Shown here: positions 18,606 through 27,005 of the stretch, one piece after another
Position numbering within the stretch: position 1 is the stretch's first letter
Layout of the letters: each line of letters opens with the position of its first letter
Assembly: GCF_026385525.1 (NCBI RefSeq)
Contig: NZ_JANIDY010000001.1
Span: 434,001-498,000 of the forward strand
Length of the DNA stretch: 64,000 nt
Reading direction: 5' to 3'
Source: Bombella pluederhausensis
GTDB taxonomy: Bacteria > Pseudomonadota > Alphaproteobacteria > Acetobacterales > Acetobacteraceae
Program-made: the position numbers and the translations under genes
The notes under the pieces: model-generated
Seen by the model: the letters and a program-made list of their open reading frames with translations, nothing else
Databases searched by the model: none
What the model was told of the DNA's origin: nothing

Positions 18606-19577
18606 CTATTCAAAACGGGTCGGGCGGTCCAGCAGCTCATCACGGGCCTGATGGGGGGTCAGCTCTCCGGAAAGCAGGCGGGTGATGACATTGATGATGG
18701 GGGTCTCGATGCCGAAACGCTGGCCAAGTTCTTTAAGGGTCGGGGCTGTCAGCACGCCTTCGGCTACCGTATCACGCTGGGCCAGAATATCCTCGATGTT
18801 CTCGCCCCGCCCCATGGCCACGCCAAGGCTGTAATTGCGGGACCCGGCTCCCGTTGCCGTCAGGATCAGATCGCCCATACCGGCCAGACCGTACATGGTG
18901 CGTCCCTGTCCACCCATTGCATCGACAAGGCGGGCCGTTTCTGCCAGCGCACGGGTGATGATGGCCGCTCTGGCATTTTCCCCCATGCCCGCTCCGACAC
19001 TGATGCCAGCCCCGATGGCAATGACATTCTTGGCGGCACCGGCAAGCTGTACGCCCAGAGGGTCCGTACTGGCATAGAGGCGCAGGGTGGGGGTGGTGAG
19101 GCGTTCGGTCAGCTTCGTGACAAAAGCGAGGTCCAAGGCGGCCAGCGTAGCGGCAGCGGGCATTCCCTGTGCGACTTCAATGGCGAAGTTGGGACCGGAG
19201 AGCACGGCAGCCGGACGGCCCGGCATGGTCTGCCCCACAACCTGAAGCGGCAGCAGGAAGGTACCCCGTTCCATGCCCTTGCAGCATGTGACGACCGGCA
19301 CGTCAGGCTTCAGCCGTTCATGCAGGGCTAGCGTGACATCCCGTAATCCTTGTGTGGGGACGACAAGCAGAACGATGTCGGCTTCTGTAGGCAGGTCGCT
19401 GGTGACTGTAATGGTCTCTGGCAGGGTGATCTGCGGCAGATGGTGCAGGTTGCGTGTACCTGCCGGTACGGGCGTGCGGGACCAGAGGGTCACACGGGCG
19501 GTCTGGGACAGGGTGCAGGCCAGAGCGATACCCCACGCTCCGGCCCCGATGACGGCAATATGTGGCTGGACGGTCAT
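18606..19577 (-). CDS. gpsA: Glycerol-3-phosphate dehydrogenase [NAD(P)+]
   Basis: A 323-residue cytosolic enzyme that reduces dihydroxyacetone phosphate to sn-glycerol 3-phosphate for phospholipid synthesis. The Rossmann motif 'IAVIGAGAWGIALACTLSQT' is at the N-terminus; 'PVVTCCKGMERGTFLLPLQV', 'LSGPNFAIEVAQGMPAAATL' and 'LAGAAKNVIAIGAGISVGAG' carry the catalytic lysine and substrate sites. Its ATG overlaps the tsaD stop (ATGA). Confidence 0.97.
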   Translation of the reverse strand: MTVQPHIAVIGAGAWGIALACTLSQTARVTLWSRTPVPAGTRNLHHLPQITLPETITVTSDLPTEADIVLLVVPTQGLRDVTLALHERLKPDVPVVTCCKGMERGTFLLPLQVVGQTMPGRPAAVLSGPNFAIEVAQGMPAAATLAALDLAFVTKLTERLTTPTLRLYASTDPLGVQLAGAAKNVIAIGAGISVGAGMGENARAAIITRALAETARLVDAMGGQGRTMYGLAGMGDLILTATGAGSRNYSLGVAMGRGENIEDILAQRDTVAEGVLTAPTLKELGQRFGIETPIINVITRLLSGELTPHQARDELLDRPTRFE

Positions 19578-20701
19578 GCAGATGGCTCCATCAGGGAAGC
19601 GTGCCCGCTGGAGGGCATGTCTGGTGAGGGCTGTGGCTGGTAGGGCTGGCGTTCATTCAGGGGCCAGCGGGGACGGGGGGCAAGGGCAATGTCATTCGGG
19701 ATTTCACCCTGTTTCAGCCGCTCCAGAGCGGCCCAGCCAATCATGGCGGCGTTGTCGGTGCAGAGCCGCAGCGGAGGAGCTAGAAAGGTGATGCCGTGCT
19801 GGTGGGCAATGTCTTCCAGACGCTGGCGTAGCACCGTGTTGGCTGCCACACCACCGGCCACCACGAGAGAGGTGACCTGCGGCACCATTGCCAGAGCATT
19901 GAGGATACGGTCAGCCATCACGTCCGTCACAGCCTGCTGGAAGGAGGCGGCGAGGTCGGCAGCGACCTGCCGGGGCAGGGCATCCCGCCCATAAGGTTCG
20001 ATATGGCGGGAGACGGCTGTCTTGAGGCCGGAGAAGGAGAAGTCGCAGCCGGGACGGCCTTTCAGCGGGCGGGGCAGGCTGTAAGCCTGTGGATTGCCCT
20101 CTTGTGCGAGTTTTTCCAGTGCCGGGCCACCGGGCCAGCCCAGCCCCAGCATCTTGGCGACCTTGTCGAAAGCTTCCCCGGCAGAATCGTCAATCGTGCC
20201 ACCAAGGCGGCGATACTGGCCCGTATCTTCCACGGCGATGCACTGGCAATGCCCGCCAGAGACCAGCAGGGCCAGATAGGGGAAAGAAGGGGCTGTCTCG
20301 TCAGGTCGCAGAGCAGCGGGCAGGCGGGGTGTGAGGATGTGCCCCTCAATATGGTTGATGCCCATGAAAGGCTTCCCACAAGCCATGGCCAGACCCTTGG
20401 CGTAGGAGCTGCCGACAATCAGCCCGCCAATCAGTCCGGGGCCGGTCGTGGCGGCGAAAAGGGCAATGTCCTTTAGTTCCAGCCCTGCCCGCTGGAGGGT
20501 CAGCTCCACCAGTTCCGGCAGGGCTTTCAGGTGGGCACGGGCGGCCAGTTCCGGCACGACACCGCCCAGCGCAGCGTGATCTTCCTGCGAGAGAACACTC
20601 TCCCCAAGGAGGGCACCGTGAGCGTCCAGAATGGCGCAGGCTGTGTCATCGCATGAGGTCTCGATGGCGAGAATGGGGGTGAGGCGGGCAATGTCAGACA
20701 T
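19574..20701 (-). CDS. tsaD: tRNA N6-adenosine threonylcarbamoyltransferase TsaD
   Basis: A 375-residue TsaD. It starts 'MSDIARLTPILAIETSCDDT' with the ATP-binding signature, and the metal-binding HxxxH appears in 'GINHIEGHILTPRL'. With TsaB, TsaC and TsaE it makes the t6A modification of ANN-decoding tRNAs. The C-terminal 25 residues (rich in Pro/Gln/Ser) are a species-specific tail. First gene of the minus-strand operon leading to gpsA, gpx and murJ, and divergent from hemC with about 70 bp between starts. Confidence 0.97.
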   Translation of the reverse strand: MSDIARLTPILAIETSCDDTACAILDAHGALLGESVLSQEDHAALGGVVPELAARAHLKALPELVELTLQRAGLELKDIALFAATTGPGLIGGLIVGSSYAKGLAMACGKPFMGINHIEGHILTPRLPAALRPDETAPSFPYLALLVSGGHCQCIAVEDTGQYRRLGGTIDDSAGEAFDKVAKMLGLGWPGGPALEKLAQEGNPQAYSLPRPLKGRPGCDFSFSGLKTAVSRHIEPYGRDALPRQVAADLAASFQQAVTDVMADRILNALAMVPQVTSLVVAGGVAANTVLRQRLEDIAHQHGITFLAPPLRLCTDNAAMIGWAALERLKQGEIPNDIALAPRPRWPLNERQPYQPQPSPDMPSSGHASLMEPSA

Positions 20702-20770
20702 GATGAGCCATTATGACGGATTCTTCTGAAGCATGACACCCCTTCCAGAATCGGTTATGGAGGAAGCACC

Positions 20771-21820
20771 ATGAATGCATCACATTTTTCCTCCGCAGCC
20801 CTTCAGAAGATCGCTGCCGAAGCGTCCCGCCGCTCTCATGCGCAGTCCCCGCCAGACCGCCGCAAGCTTCCCTTGCGGGTGGGAACACGAGCCTCCCCGC
20901 TGGCTCTGGTGCAGACACGGCACTTCCTGACCCGGCTGACCCGTTTCTGTCCCGTCCTGCGAGATATGGGGGCCTTCAAGGAGGAGCAGATGCAGACCTC
21001 CGGGGACCTGAACCTCAAGGACCGTCTGGCAGAGATCGGCGGGAAGGGGCTGTTCTCCAAGGAGATTCATGAGCTTCTGGCCGTGGGGGGCATTGATTTT
21101 GCCGTTCACAGTCTCAAGGACCTTGAGACGCATCTGCCACCGGGGCTGGTACTGGCCTGCACGATGAAGCGTGAAGATGCCCGTGATGTGCTGATGCTGC
21201 GCAAGCGTGGCGTGACGGTCGATCCTGAAAGGCCGTTCGACTGCCTGCCAGAGGGGGCACTGGTGGGGTGTGCGTCTGTCCGCCGTCAGGCGCAGATGCT
21301 TCATGTCCGACCCGATCTGCGTTTCACCCTTCTGCGGGGGAATGTTCAGACCCGTCTGGACAAGCTGGGGGCTGGTAAATGTGATGCGACCCTGCTGGCC
21401 TATGCCGGACTGAAACGGCTCGGCATGGAAGACCGTATTGATGTGCCGCTCTCTCCTGATGTGATGCTCCCGGCATCCGGGCAGGGGATCGTGGGTGTGA
21501 CGGTACGTGAGAGCGACCATGAGCTGCGGGAACTTCTGTCTGCCATTGAGGACCCGGAAGCCCGTGCCGTAGCCACGGCAGAACGTGCCCTTCTGGCGGA
21601 GCTTGATGGGTCCTGCCGGACACCGATCGGCGGCTATGCCCAACTGAAGGATGGGCGGCTGCATCTTTCTGGTCTGGTGGCCAGTGAGGATGGTACCTTT
21701 CTGCTGCGCCGGGAAACGGAAGGTCTGCCGGAAGACGCAGCCCGTCTGGGCTATGAGCTGGCCTGTGAGCTGCGGCGGGACACACCGCCCGCCATCTTTG
21801 CAAAGATCGTCCAGCCCTGA
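20771..21820 (+). CDS. hemC: Porphobilinogen deaminase (hydroxymethylbilane synthase)
   Basis: A 349-residue enzyme joining four porphobilinogens into hydroxymethylbilane. The start of the core is 'LPLRVGTRASPLALVQTRHF', with 'DFAVHSLKDLETHLP' and the dipyrromethane-cofactor cysteine in 'LLAELDGSCRTPIGGYAQL'. It carries an N-terminal extension of about 35 residues before the core. A strong SD (GGAGG) precedes the ATG at 20771. hemD follows after 5 bp. Confidence 0.96.
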   Translation: MNASHFSSAALQKIAAEASRRSHAQSPPDRRKLPLRVGTRASPLALVQTRHFLTRLTRFCPVLRDMGAFKEEQMQTSGDLNLKDRLAEIGGKGLFSKEIHELLAVGGIDFAVHSLKDLETHLPPGLVLACTMKREDARDVLMLRKRGVTVDPERPFDCLPEGALVGCASVRRQAQMLHVRPDLRFTLLRGNVQTRLDKLGAGKCDATLLAYAGLKRLGMEDRIDVPLSPDVMLPASGQGIVGVTVRESDHELRELLSAIEDPEARAVATAERALLAELDGSCRTPIGGYAQLKDGRLHLSGLVASEDGTFLLRRETEGLPEDAARLGYELACELRRDTPPAIFAKIVQP

Positions 21821-21825
21821 AAGCT

Positions 21826-22509
21826 ATGCGTCGGGTGGTACTGGTTACCCGACCTGAGCCGGGGTTGAGCGAGACGGTTCAGGCTGTGCGGGAGCAGGGC
21901 TGGCAGGCGGTGGCTTGCCCTGTCATGCAGATGGTGCATATGCCGCCTGTGACTGACCATGCCTGTCGGGCCATGCTGGTGACGAGCAGTCAGGCCCTGC
22001 CTTTTCTGGTGAATCAGGACCGTGACCGGCTTCTCCTGACGGTCGGCAGCCGTACGGCGCAGCGGGCCGAGGCGATGGGCTTCCGACAGGTTGAGGCAGC
22101 TTCGGGGACACAGGAAAGTCTGGAAGCGCTCTGCCGTCAGAAGGGCGTCAGTGGCCCGGATGTTATGCTGGCCTGTGGGCGGGGACGGCGTGGCCAGCCT
22201 TACGGGGCTGATCTGGCGGAGGCTCTGGGGGCACAGCGTTTTGAGGCTTATCAGGTTCAGCCCATGTCCGGCCTTTCCGGGGAGGCGTTAGCTGCTTTGA
22301 AGGCGGGGCGGACTGCTACCGTTCTTTTCTATTCCGGTGAGACCGTTGCCTTATTCATGGAGCTATGTCCGCCGGAGCTGTACGAGATGCTGGCACAATG
22401 TCGGGCCATCTGCCTGTCGCAGGCTATTGCCGGGCGCGCAGAGGAGTTCGGTGTCTGGGGTCAGATAGAAGTGGGTGATCCCTTATCTCTGCTAGGGGAT
22501 GGCCCGTGA
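21826..22509 (+). CDS. hemD: Uroporphyrinogen-III synthase
   Basis: A 227-residue protein starting MRRVVLVTRPEPGLSETVQA. HemD sequences are poorly conserved; the evidence is the typical 'VTRPEPG' opening, the 'LVTSSQALPFL' and 'TVGSRTAQRAEAMGF' segments, the 'FEAYQVQPM' region, and position directly after hemC. It closes hydroxymethylbilane with ring-D inversion. A terminator follows. Confidence 0.9.
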   Translation: MRRVVLVTRPEPGLSETVQAVREQGWQAVACPVMQMVHMPPVTDHACRAMLVTSSQALPFLVNQDRDRLLLTVGSRTAQRAEAMGFRQVEAASGTQESLEALCRQKGVSGPDVMLACGRGRRGQPYGADLAEALGAQRFEAYQVQPMSGLSGEALAALKAGRTATVLFYSGETVALFMELCPPELYEMLAQCRAICLSQAIAGRAEEFGVWGQIEVGDPLSLLGDGP

Positions 22510-22511
22510 CT

Positions 22512-22546
22512 GAAAAAGGCGTACCCCTAAGAGGTACGCCTTTTTC
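22512..22546. terminator. Bidirectional terminator between hemD and secB
   Basis: GAAAAAGGCGTACC (22512-22525) pairs with GGTACGCCTTTTTC (22533-22546); flanking A and T runs allow termination on both strands between convergent genes. Confidence 0.85.
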
Positions 22547-22579
22547 ATAATCAGAAAGAACCCGGAGGGGCTATCTGGA

Positions 22580-23098
22580 TCAGGCTTCGCCTTCTGGCTC
22601 CGGGAAGTTCTGGGCCTGCTTGGCGTGCCACAGGGCCGTGAAGTCAATCGGCTGAAGCACGACCGGCGGGAAGCCGCCATCCCGTGTCACATCGCTGATG
22701 ATGGCGCGGGCAAAGGGGAAGATCAGGCGGGGCACTTCCACCAGAAGAATCGGTTCGATCACTTCCTGCGGCGGGTTATCCAGCGTGACAACGGCAGCAT
22801 AGGACAGCTCGGCAATGAAGACGACCGGCCCCGGCTTGTCGCTGCCCTCAGCAGGGGCTTCAGTGGCCTCGGTGCGGACGATCAGAGTTACTTCGTAGAT
22901 GTCCTGATCTTTTTCGATGCGGTTAGCCTGCACGTCAATATTCACGCCAACCTGCGGCGGGGCCTGAAGGGTCGTGAAGGTTGCGGCGCCACGGGGTACC
23001 TCGAAGGAGAGGTCCTTTGTGTATTGCAGGTTGATGGCGAGCGGCAGGGTCGGAGGCGTGTTGTCCTGTGCGGCTTCGGAGGTTGTGGAATCAGACAT
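22580..23098 (-). CDS. secB: Protein-export chaperone SecB
   Basis: A 172-residue SecB starting MSDSTTSEAAQDNTPPTLPL. Recognisable segments are 'LAINLQYTKDLSFEVPRGAA', 'VGVNIDVQANRI', 'ELSYAAVVTLDN' and 'LIFPFARAIISDVTRDGGFP'. SecB holds preproteins unfolded and delivers them to SecA. Three codons upstream another ATG exists, but it abuts the AAGG that serves as SD for the chosen start. Divergent from the Tim44-like gene, a pairing common in Alphaproteobacteria. Confidence 0.95.
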   Translation of the reverse strand: MSDSTTSEAAQDNTPPTLPLAINLQYTKDLSFEVPRGAATFTTLQAPPQVGVNIDVQANRIEKDQDIYEVTLIVRTEATEAPAEGSDKPGPVVFIAELSYAAVVTLDNPPQEVIEPILLVEVPRLIFPFARAIISDVTRDGGFPPVVLQPIDFTALWHAKQAQNFPEPEGEA

Positions 23099-23418
23099 CA
23101 GGATCATCCTTGCATGAATGGTGGAGGGCGGGGTGCTTGCAGGGGCGCTTGCCTGTTACTGGGAGAAGCCAGTGTCTGGCGGCCTGCATATGCACGTCTT
23201 TCATGCCGGTAGCATGTCTTGCAGACAGGGCCAAGCGAGGGGGGCATCTTTGTGGCACAGCTGTGCGACATGGATGCAGGGATCGGGGAGGCGTGGCATA
23301 TGGACCCAGCCAAGGCAGAACCCTTGAGATTAGGGCGGGAGAGTCCTACCTTTATGGCAATATGCGGAGCTGTGGCCATGCAGCCCTGTCTCCTCAATGT
23401 GATGATTTAGGACGTAAG
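23099..23418. other. Divergent intergenic region secB / tim44-like
   Basis: About 320 bp without a gene. It must hold promoters for secB (leftward) and the tim44-mltA-methyltransferase-smr run (rightward). No clear -35/-10 pair, operator or hairpin was recognised; frames crossing it are upstream extensions of the Tim44 frame or overlap secB. Confidence 0.5.
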
Positions 23419-24102
23419 ATGGCGGAATTCCCTTGGGATATCGTTTTTTGGGCTGTGCTGGCTGTCGTAGCTGGCAGTGCCCTGTTTTTTGTTCTGGGGC
23501 GGCGTGTGGGCGCACAGGCGCTGCGGCAGGAGCATATTCCCGCTGTCCGGGGGGCTGGACTGCAAAAGGGGGGTGTGGCGGATGCCCCTAAACCGCCGCC
23601 CTTGCCCAGCCGTGCAGGGACGGAGCAGAAGGCAACAGAGTACGGTGTACCGGCAGCTGATTCCTCATTGGGGCAGGCACTGGCCCGAGTCGGTATGGTC
23701 GTTAATGGCTTTTCCGCCGAGTATTTCCTCAAGAATGCAGAAGATGCCTTTGCTCGAACTATCAAAGCTTTTGCCTGTGCGGATAGGGACATGCTGGGGA
23801 AAACACTCAGCCCGGCTGTCTTGGACGCCTTCGGCAAGATTCTGGATGAGCGTGAGCGGCGTCAGGAACAGGTCTATCTGGAACTCAGACGGATAGAGCG
23901 ACTGGATTATGTGTCTGCCTTCGTGGAAGGTGGGGTCTGCCGTCTGGAAGTTCGGATCGTGTCATGGCAGATCAGCAATTGCCGGGACGAACAAGGCACG
24001 ATCATTGAAGGAACGGAGGCTTTGACAGAGTTTCGGGACCGCTGGACGTTTGAACATGAGGTAAACGGTCAGTGGAAGGTGGTTGCAACGGACGCTGACT
24101 GA
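23419..24102 (+). CDS. Tim44/TimA-family membrane-anchored adaptor
   Basis: A 227-residue protein starting MAEFPWDIVFWAVLAVVAGS, with one N-terminal membrane helix (about 7-26), a Pro-rich linker and a C-terminal Tim44-like domain ('FLKNAEDAFARTIKAFACAD', 'LSPAVLDAFGKILDERERRQ'). It is the bacterial counterpart of the mitochondrial Tim44 fold and probably binds partners at the inner membrane. SD AGGACG precedes the ATG. Longer frames upstream lack support. First gene of a run with mltA, the methyltransferase and smr. Confidence 0.9.
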   Translation: MAEFPWDIVFWAVLAVVAGSALFFVLGRRVGAQALRQEHIPAVRGAGLQKGGVADAPKPPPLPSRAGTEQKATEYGVPAADSSLGQALARVGMVVNGFSAEYFLKNAEDAFARTIKAFACADRDMLGKTLSPAVLDAFGKILDERERRQEQVYLELRRIERLDYVSAFVEGGVCRLEVRIVSWQISNCRDEQGTIIEGTEALTEFRDRWTFEHEVNGQWKVVATDAD

Positions 24103-24205
24103 GGCTACCCCGCTTGAAGAAGATGCAGTCTCCTCTATGCAGGGGCTGGGTGTGGTGTTGCAAAGCCCGGCGGTTTGTCCGCGCCGGGAAACTGGTGTGT
24201 TCGAT

Positions 24206-25441
24206 ATGATGAAACGTCGTGTTCCTTTTGCTGGCCTGATGATGGCTCCTCTGATGCTTGCTCTGGCAGGCTGTATGCCCGGTACGCCAACGGGTAAGAT
24301 GGATGTCACACCCGCCAGTTTCAGTCAGCTCTCTGGCTGGGAGAAAGAGGATCATACGGCGCTTATGAGCATGATGAAGCTGGAATGCCAGCGTATCGCT
24401 CATCTGCCAGAAGGAACATCATTAGGGGGAGCTCTTACCCTGCCTTATGGTCGTCAGGTGAAGGACTGGCAGGGTGTTTGTACGGCAGCCTCGACCATAC
24501 AGGGCAGTGATGAAGTACAGTCCCGGCGCTTTTTCGAGAACTGGTTCCAGCCTTACCTTGTTGAGAAACAGGCCTTCTATACAGGTTATTATGATCCAGA
24601 GGTTCCGGCGTCTCTTACCAAGGGAGAGGAGTATCAGACTCCCGTTTACGGTCGCCCTAAGGACCTGCTGAGAGGCAGCAATGATAAGGGTGAGCTGGAA
24701 TATGGCCACTGGGTCAATTCCGTTTTCCGCCCTTATGATGACCGTGCAACCATCGATAAAGGCTCTCTGAAAGGGAAAGGGCTGGAAGTCGCTTGGCTGA
24801 AAAGCCCTGTCGATCTGCTCTTTCTACAGACACAGGGCTCTGGCCGCCTGCGCCTGCCAGATGGGCAGCAGGTCTTTCTTGGCTATGACGGCCGGAATGG
24901 TCAGCCCTATGTGCCGATTGGGCGGGTTCTGGTCCAGCGTAAGCTGATGCGTGCCGAGGATGTGAATGTGCAGAGTATCCGTGAATGGCTTGCCGCGCAT
25001 CCGGATCAGGTGAAGTCGGTTCTGGAGGCGAACCCGAGCTATGTGTTCTTCCGCCGTGTGGACCGCACGGCAGATGAGGGACCAACTGGCGGTTTCGGCC
25101 TGCCTCTGACACCACAGCGGTCTTTGGCTGTGGATAGGCGTTTTGTTGGCTATGCGATGCCTGTCTGGGTGGATATTAGTGGGCAGGATGCACAAGGGCG
25201 TTATGTGTCATGGTCCCGGATGGCCTTTGCGCAGGATACGGGCAGCGACATACGGGGGGCAGGGCGTGGTGATCTGTTCCTTGGTTGGGGCGATAAGGCG
25301 GCCAAGATCGCTGGTGACATGAAGAATTACGGCCGGATGATGGTTCTTGTTCCGCTACCGGCCCCTAAGGACACTGGGGTTACACAGTCTGCCGGCGCTA
25401 CTGGTGTCGATCCGGCTGGGGGAGCGCAGGCGGCCAGATGA
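24206..25441 (+). CDS. mltA: Membrane-bound lytic murein transglycosylase A
   Basis: An approximately 411-residue lipoprotein. The chosen start gives a signal peptide MMKRRVPFAGLMMAPLMLAL with lipobox LALAGC, so the enzyme is anchored to a membrane facing the periplasm. The MltA barrel follows ('YTGYYDPEVPASLTKGEEYQ', 'FLQTQGSGRLRLPDGQQVFL') and then a 3D domain with 'GGFGLPLTPQRSLAVDRRFV' and 'QDTGSDIRGAGRGDLFLGWG', containing the catalytic Asp. It cleaves peptidoglycan with 1,6-anhydro-MurNAc formation. A TTG start at 24083 would overlap the Tim44 gene and bury the signal peptide. Confidence 0.93.
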   Translation: MMKRRVPFAGLMMAPLMLALAGCMPGTPTGKMDVTPASFSQLSGWEKEDHTALMSMMKLECQRIAHLPEGTSLGGALTLPYGRQVKDWQGVCTAASTIQGSDEVQSRRFFENWFQPYLVEKQAFYTGYYDPEVPASLTKGEEYQTPVYGRPKDLLRGSNDKGELEYGHWVNSVFRPYDDRATIDKGSLKGKGLEVAWLKSPVDLLFLQTQGSGRLRLPDGQQVFLGYDGRNGQPYVPIGRVLVQRKLMRAEDVNVQSIREWLAAHPDQVKSVLEANPSYVFFRRVDRTADEGPTGGFGLPLTPQRSLAVDRRFVGYAMPVWVDISGQDAQGRYVSWSRMAFAQDTGSDIRGAGRGDLFLGWGDKAAKIAGDMKNYGRMMVLVPLPAPKDTGVTQSAGATGVDPAGGAQAAR

Positions 25442-26262
25442 TACGGGCGCGTCGTGAGACGCTGGGGAGACATGCACTCATCCGTGGTGACTGCCTGAGC
25501 GTCATGCGGCGTATGCCCGCAGGCAGTGTGGATGTAGTCGTGACCTCCCCGCCTTATAATCTTGGCTTGGCCTATCGCAGCTATAAAGACAGTCTCTCCG
25601 AGGAAAGTTATCTCGACTGGATGGAGCTTGTCTGCATTAAGATCGCCCGTGTCATGCGGGATGATGGGTCTTTCTTTCTGAATATTGCCGGGTCATCAGC
25701 TCAGCCATGGTTGCCTTTTGAGCTGATGGTCCGGCTGCGGAAAACATTCACGCTTCAGAATCATATTTCATGGATCAAATCCGTGGCGGTGGGAGAGGTG
25801 ACGCATGGGCATTTCAAGCCCGTGAATTCACCCCGTTACGTTAATCGTAATCACGAGCATATTTTTCATCTGACAAAACAGGGTGATGTGGAGCTGGATC
25901 GGCTCGGTGCGGGAGTGCCCTTTACCGATAAGAGCAATATCCATCGCCGTCAGCATCAGGAAGACCGCCGTTGCCGGGGAGATACATGGTTTATCCCTTA
26001 TGAGACGGTGCGAAGCCGGTCTGCCCGGTACAGCCATCCGGGGACGTTTCCTGTTGCCTTGCCGGAGCGCTGTATCCGCCTGCATGGGCTGAAACCGGAC
26101 ATGATGGTGCTGGACCCTTTCATGGGAACGGGGACCAGTCTTATAGCCGCAGAGTCCCTGAAGGTGCGTTCCATCGGGATTGAGGCTGATACGACATATG
26201 TCCGGTTTGCACGCAAGCGACTGCGTGCCATGATAGCACAGGGCAATGATGCAGAGCTGTGA
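25438..26262 (+). CDS. Orphan site-specific DNA methyltransferase, beta class
   Basis: A 274-residue methyltransferase with motif IV 'VVVTSPPYN' (SPPY at 37-40) near the N-terminus and the SAM-binding FxGxG motif in 'VLDPFMGTGTSLIAAES' near the C-terminus, the beta-class order. An S-P-P-Y catalytic motif more often marks N4-cytosine enzymes than N6-adenine ones (usually DPPY), but this is not decisive. It is short and lacks the C-terminal extension of CcrM. Its ATG overlaps the mltA stop. No restriction endonuclease is adjacent, so it is a solitary enzyme, possibly regulatory. Confidence 0.9.
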   Translation: MIRARRETLGRHALIRGDCLSVMRRMPAGSVDVVVTSPPYNLGLAYRSYKDSLSEESYLDWMELVCIKIARVMRDDGSFFLNIAGSSAQPWLPFELMVRLRKTFTLQNHISWIKSVAVGEVTHGHFKPVNSPRYVNRNHEHIFHLTKQGDVELDRLGAGVPFTDKSNIHRRQHQEDRRCRGDTWFIPYETVRSRSARYSHPGTFPVALPERCIRLHGLKPDMMVLDPFMGTGTSLIAAESLKVRSIGIEADTTYVRFARKRLRAMIAQGNDAEL

Positions 26263-26283
26263 TGAGAGACGGGGCGCAATAAG

Positions 26284-26853
26284 GTGGCAAAACGGGTTCT
26301 GGGCGATGATGAGGCGGCGTTATGGCGTGCCTTTGTGCATGATGTAGCCCCGTTGCGGACGGGGCGGCGCTCTGCACTGGCACCAGCGAAACCGGCCTGC
26401 AAAGCGGAGACATCGGCACCTGTTAGCCGTCCCGTTGGGGGTAAGGCCTCGGCCATGATGACGGTACGTCTGGTAGAGATGCCTACCGTGCAGCGGCCTC
26501 GTGTGCGCCCAGCGCCACATGTAGGCGTCCGTGCGCCCGGTCTTGATGATACGCAGTGGCGGCGTCTGTCCCGTGGCCAGATGAGGGTGGATGCAAAGCT
26601 CGATCTGCATGGCTACATCGTGCAGGAGGCGTTTGAGGAGTTTCACCGTTTCATGCAGCGCAGCCGTGTCATGGGCTGGCGATGTGTGGAGATCGTCACG
26701 GGGTTGGGCAGTGGCGTGCGGGGGGGCAGTATTCGCCGGGAACTGCCGCATTGGCTGCATCGTGCCGATATAGCCCCCATGGTGTTGGGGGTCGTGCACA
26801 GCCATCAGGGGAATCAGGGAGCGTTACGGCTTCTTTTACGGAAAAAGCGTTAG
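26284..26853 (+). CDS. Smr domain protein
   Basis: A 189-residue protein starting at GTG: MAKRVLGDDEAALWRAFVHD. After a basic, Pro-rich linker the C-terminal Smr domain has 'DAKLDLHGYIVQEAFEEFHR' and 'VEIVTGLGSGVRGGSIRREL', with the DLHG motif and the usual HGxG replaced by TGLGSG. Smr domains act as nicking nucleases or RNA/ribosome-processing factors; stand-alone proteobacterial members are of uncertain role. It ends the tim44-mltA-methyltransferase run. Confidence 0.92.
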   Translation: MAKRVLGDDEAALWRAFVHDVAPLRTGRRSALAPAKPACKAETSAPVSRPVGGKASAMMTVRLVEMPTVQRPRVRPAPHVGVRAPGLDDTQWRRLSRGQMRVDAKLDLHGYIVQEAFEEFHRFMQRSRVMGWRCVEIVTGLGSGVRGGSIRRELPHWLHRADIAPMVLGVVHSHQGNQGALRLLLRKKR

Positions 26854-26917
26854 AGGTTGAGGGAGAGGACTATTCTGCCCTTGGAGAAGGGAAGAAGGTT
26901 TTCTATAACATTAATAT

Positions 26918-26932
26918 CGAGAATGATTATCA
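26918..26932. promoter_or_regulatory. Fur box upstream of the ABC iron importer
   Basis: CGAGAATGATTATCA matches the pattern TGARAATnATTnTCA at most positions and lies 73 bp upstream of the substrate-binding protein start, in an AT-rich stretch. Same type as the two boxes near 6300-6440. Confidence 0.7.
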
Positions 26933-27005
26933 ATTGAGGTAGGAGATCGCGAGGCAGGGGATGCTCCCTTTGCGGGATGATTTTCCAGAAAGAAGGCGTA
27001 GGAAC

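Noticed and set aside
24083-24205. Longer MltA with a TTG start
   Set aside because: It would overlap the Tim44 gene and put 41 residues before the signal peptide and lipobox.
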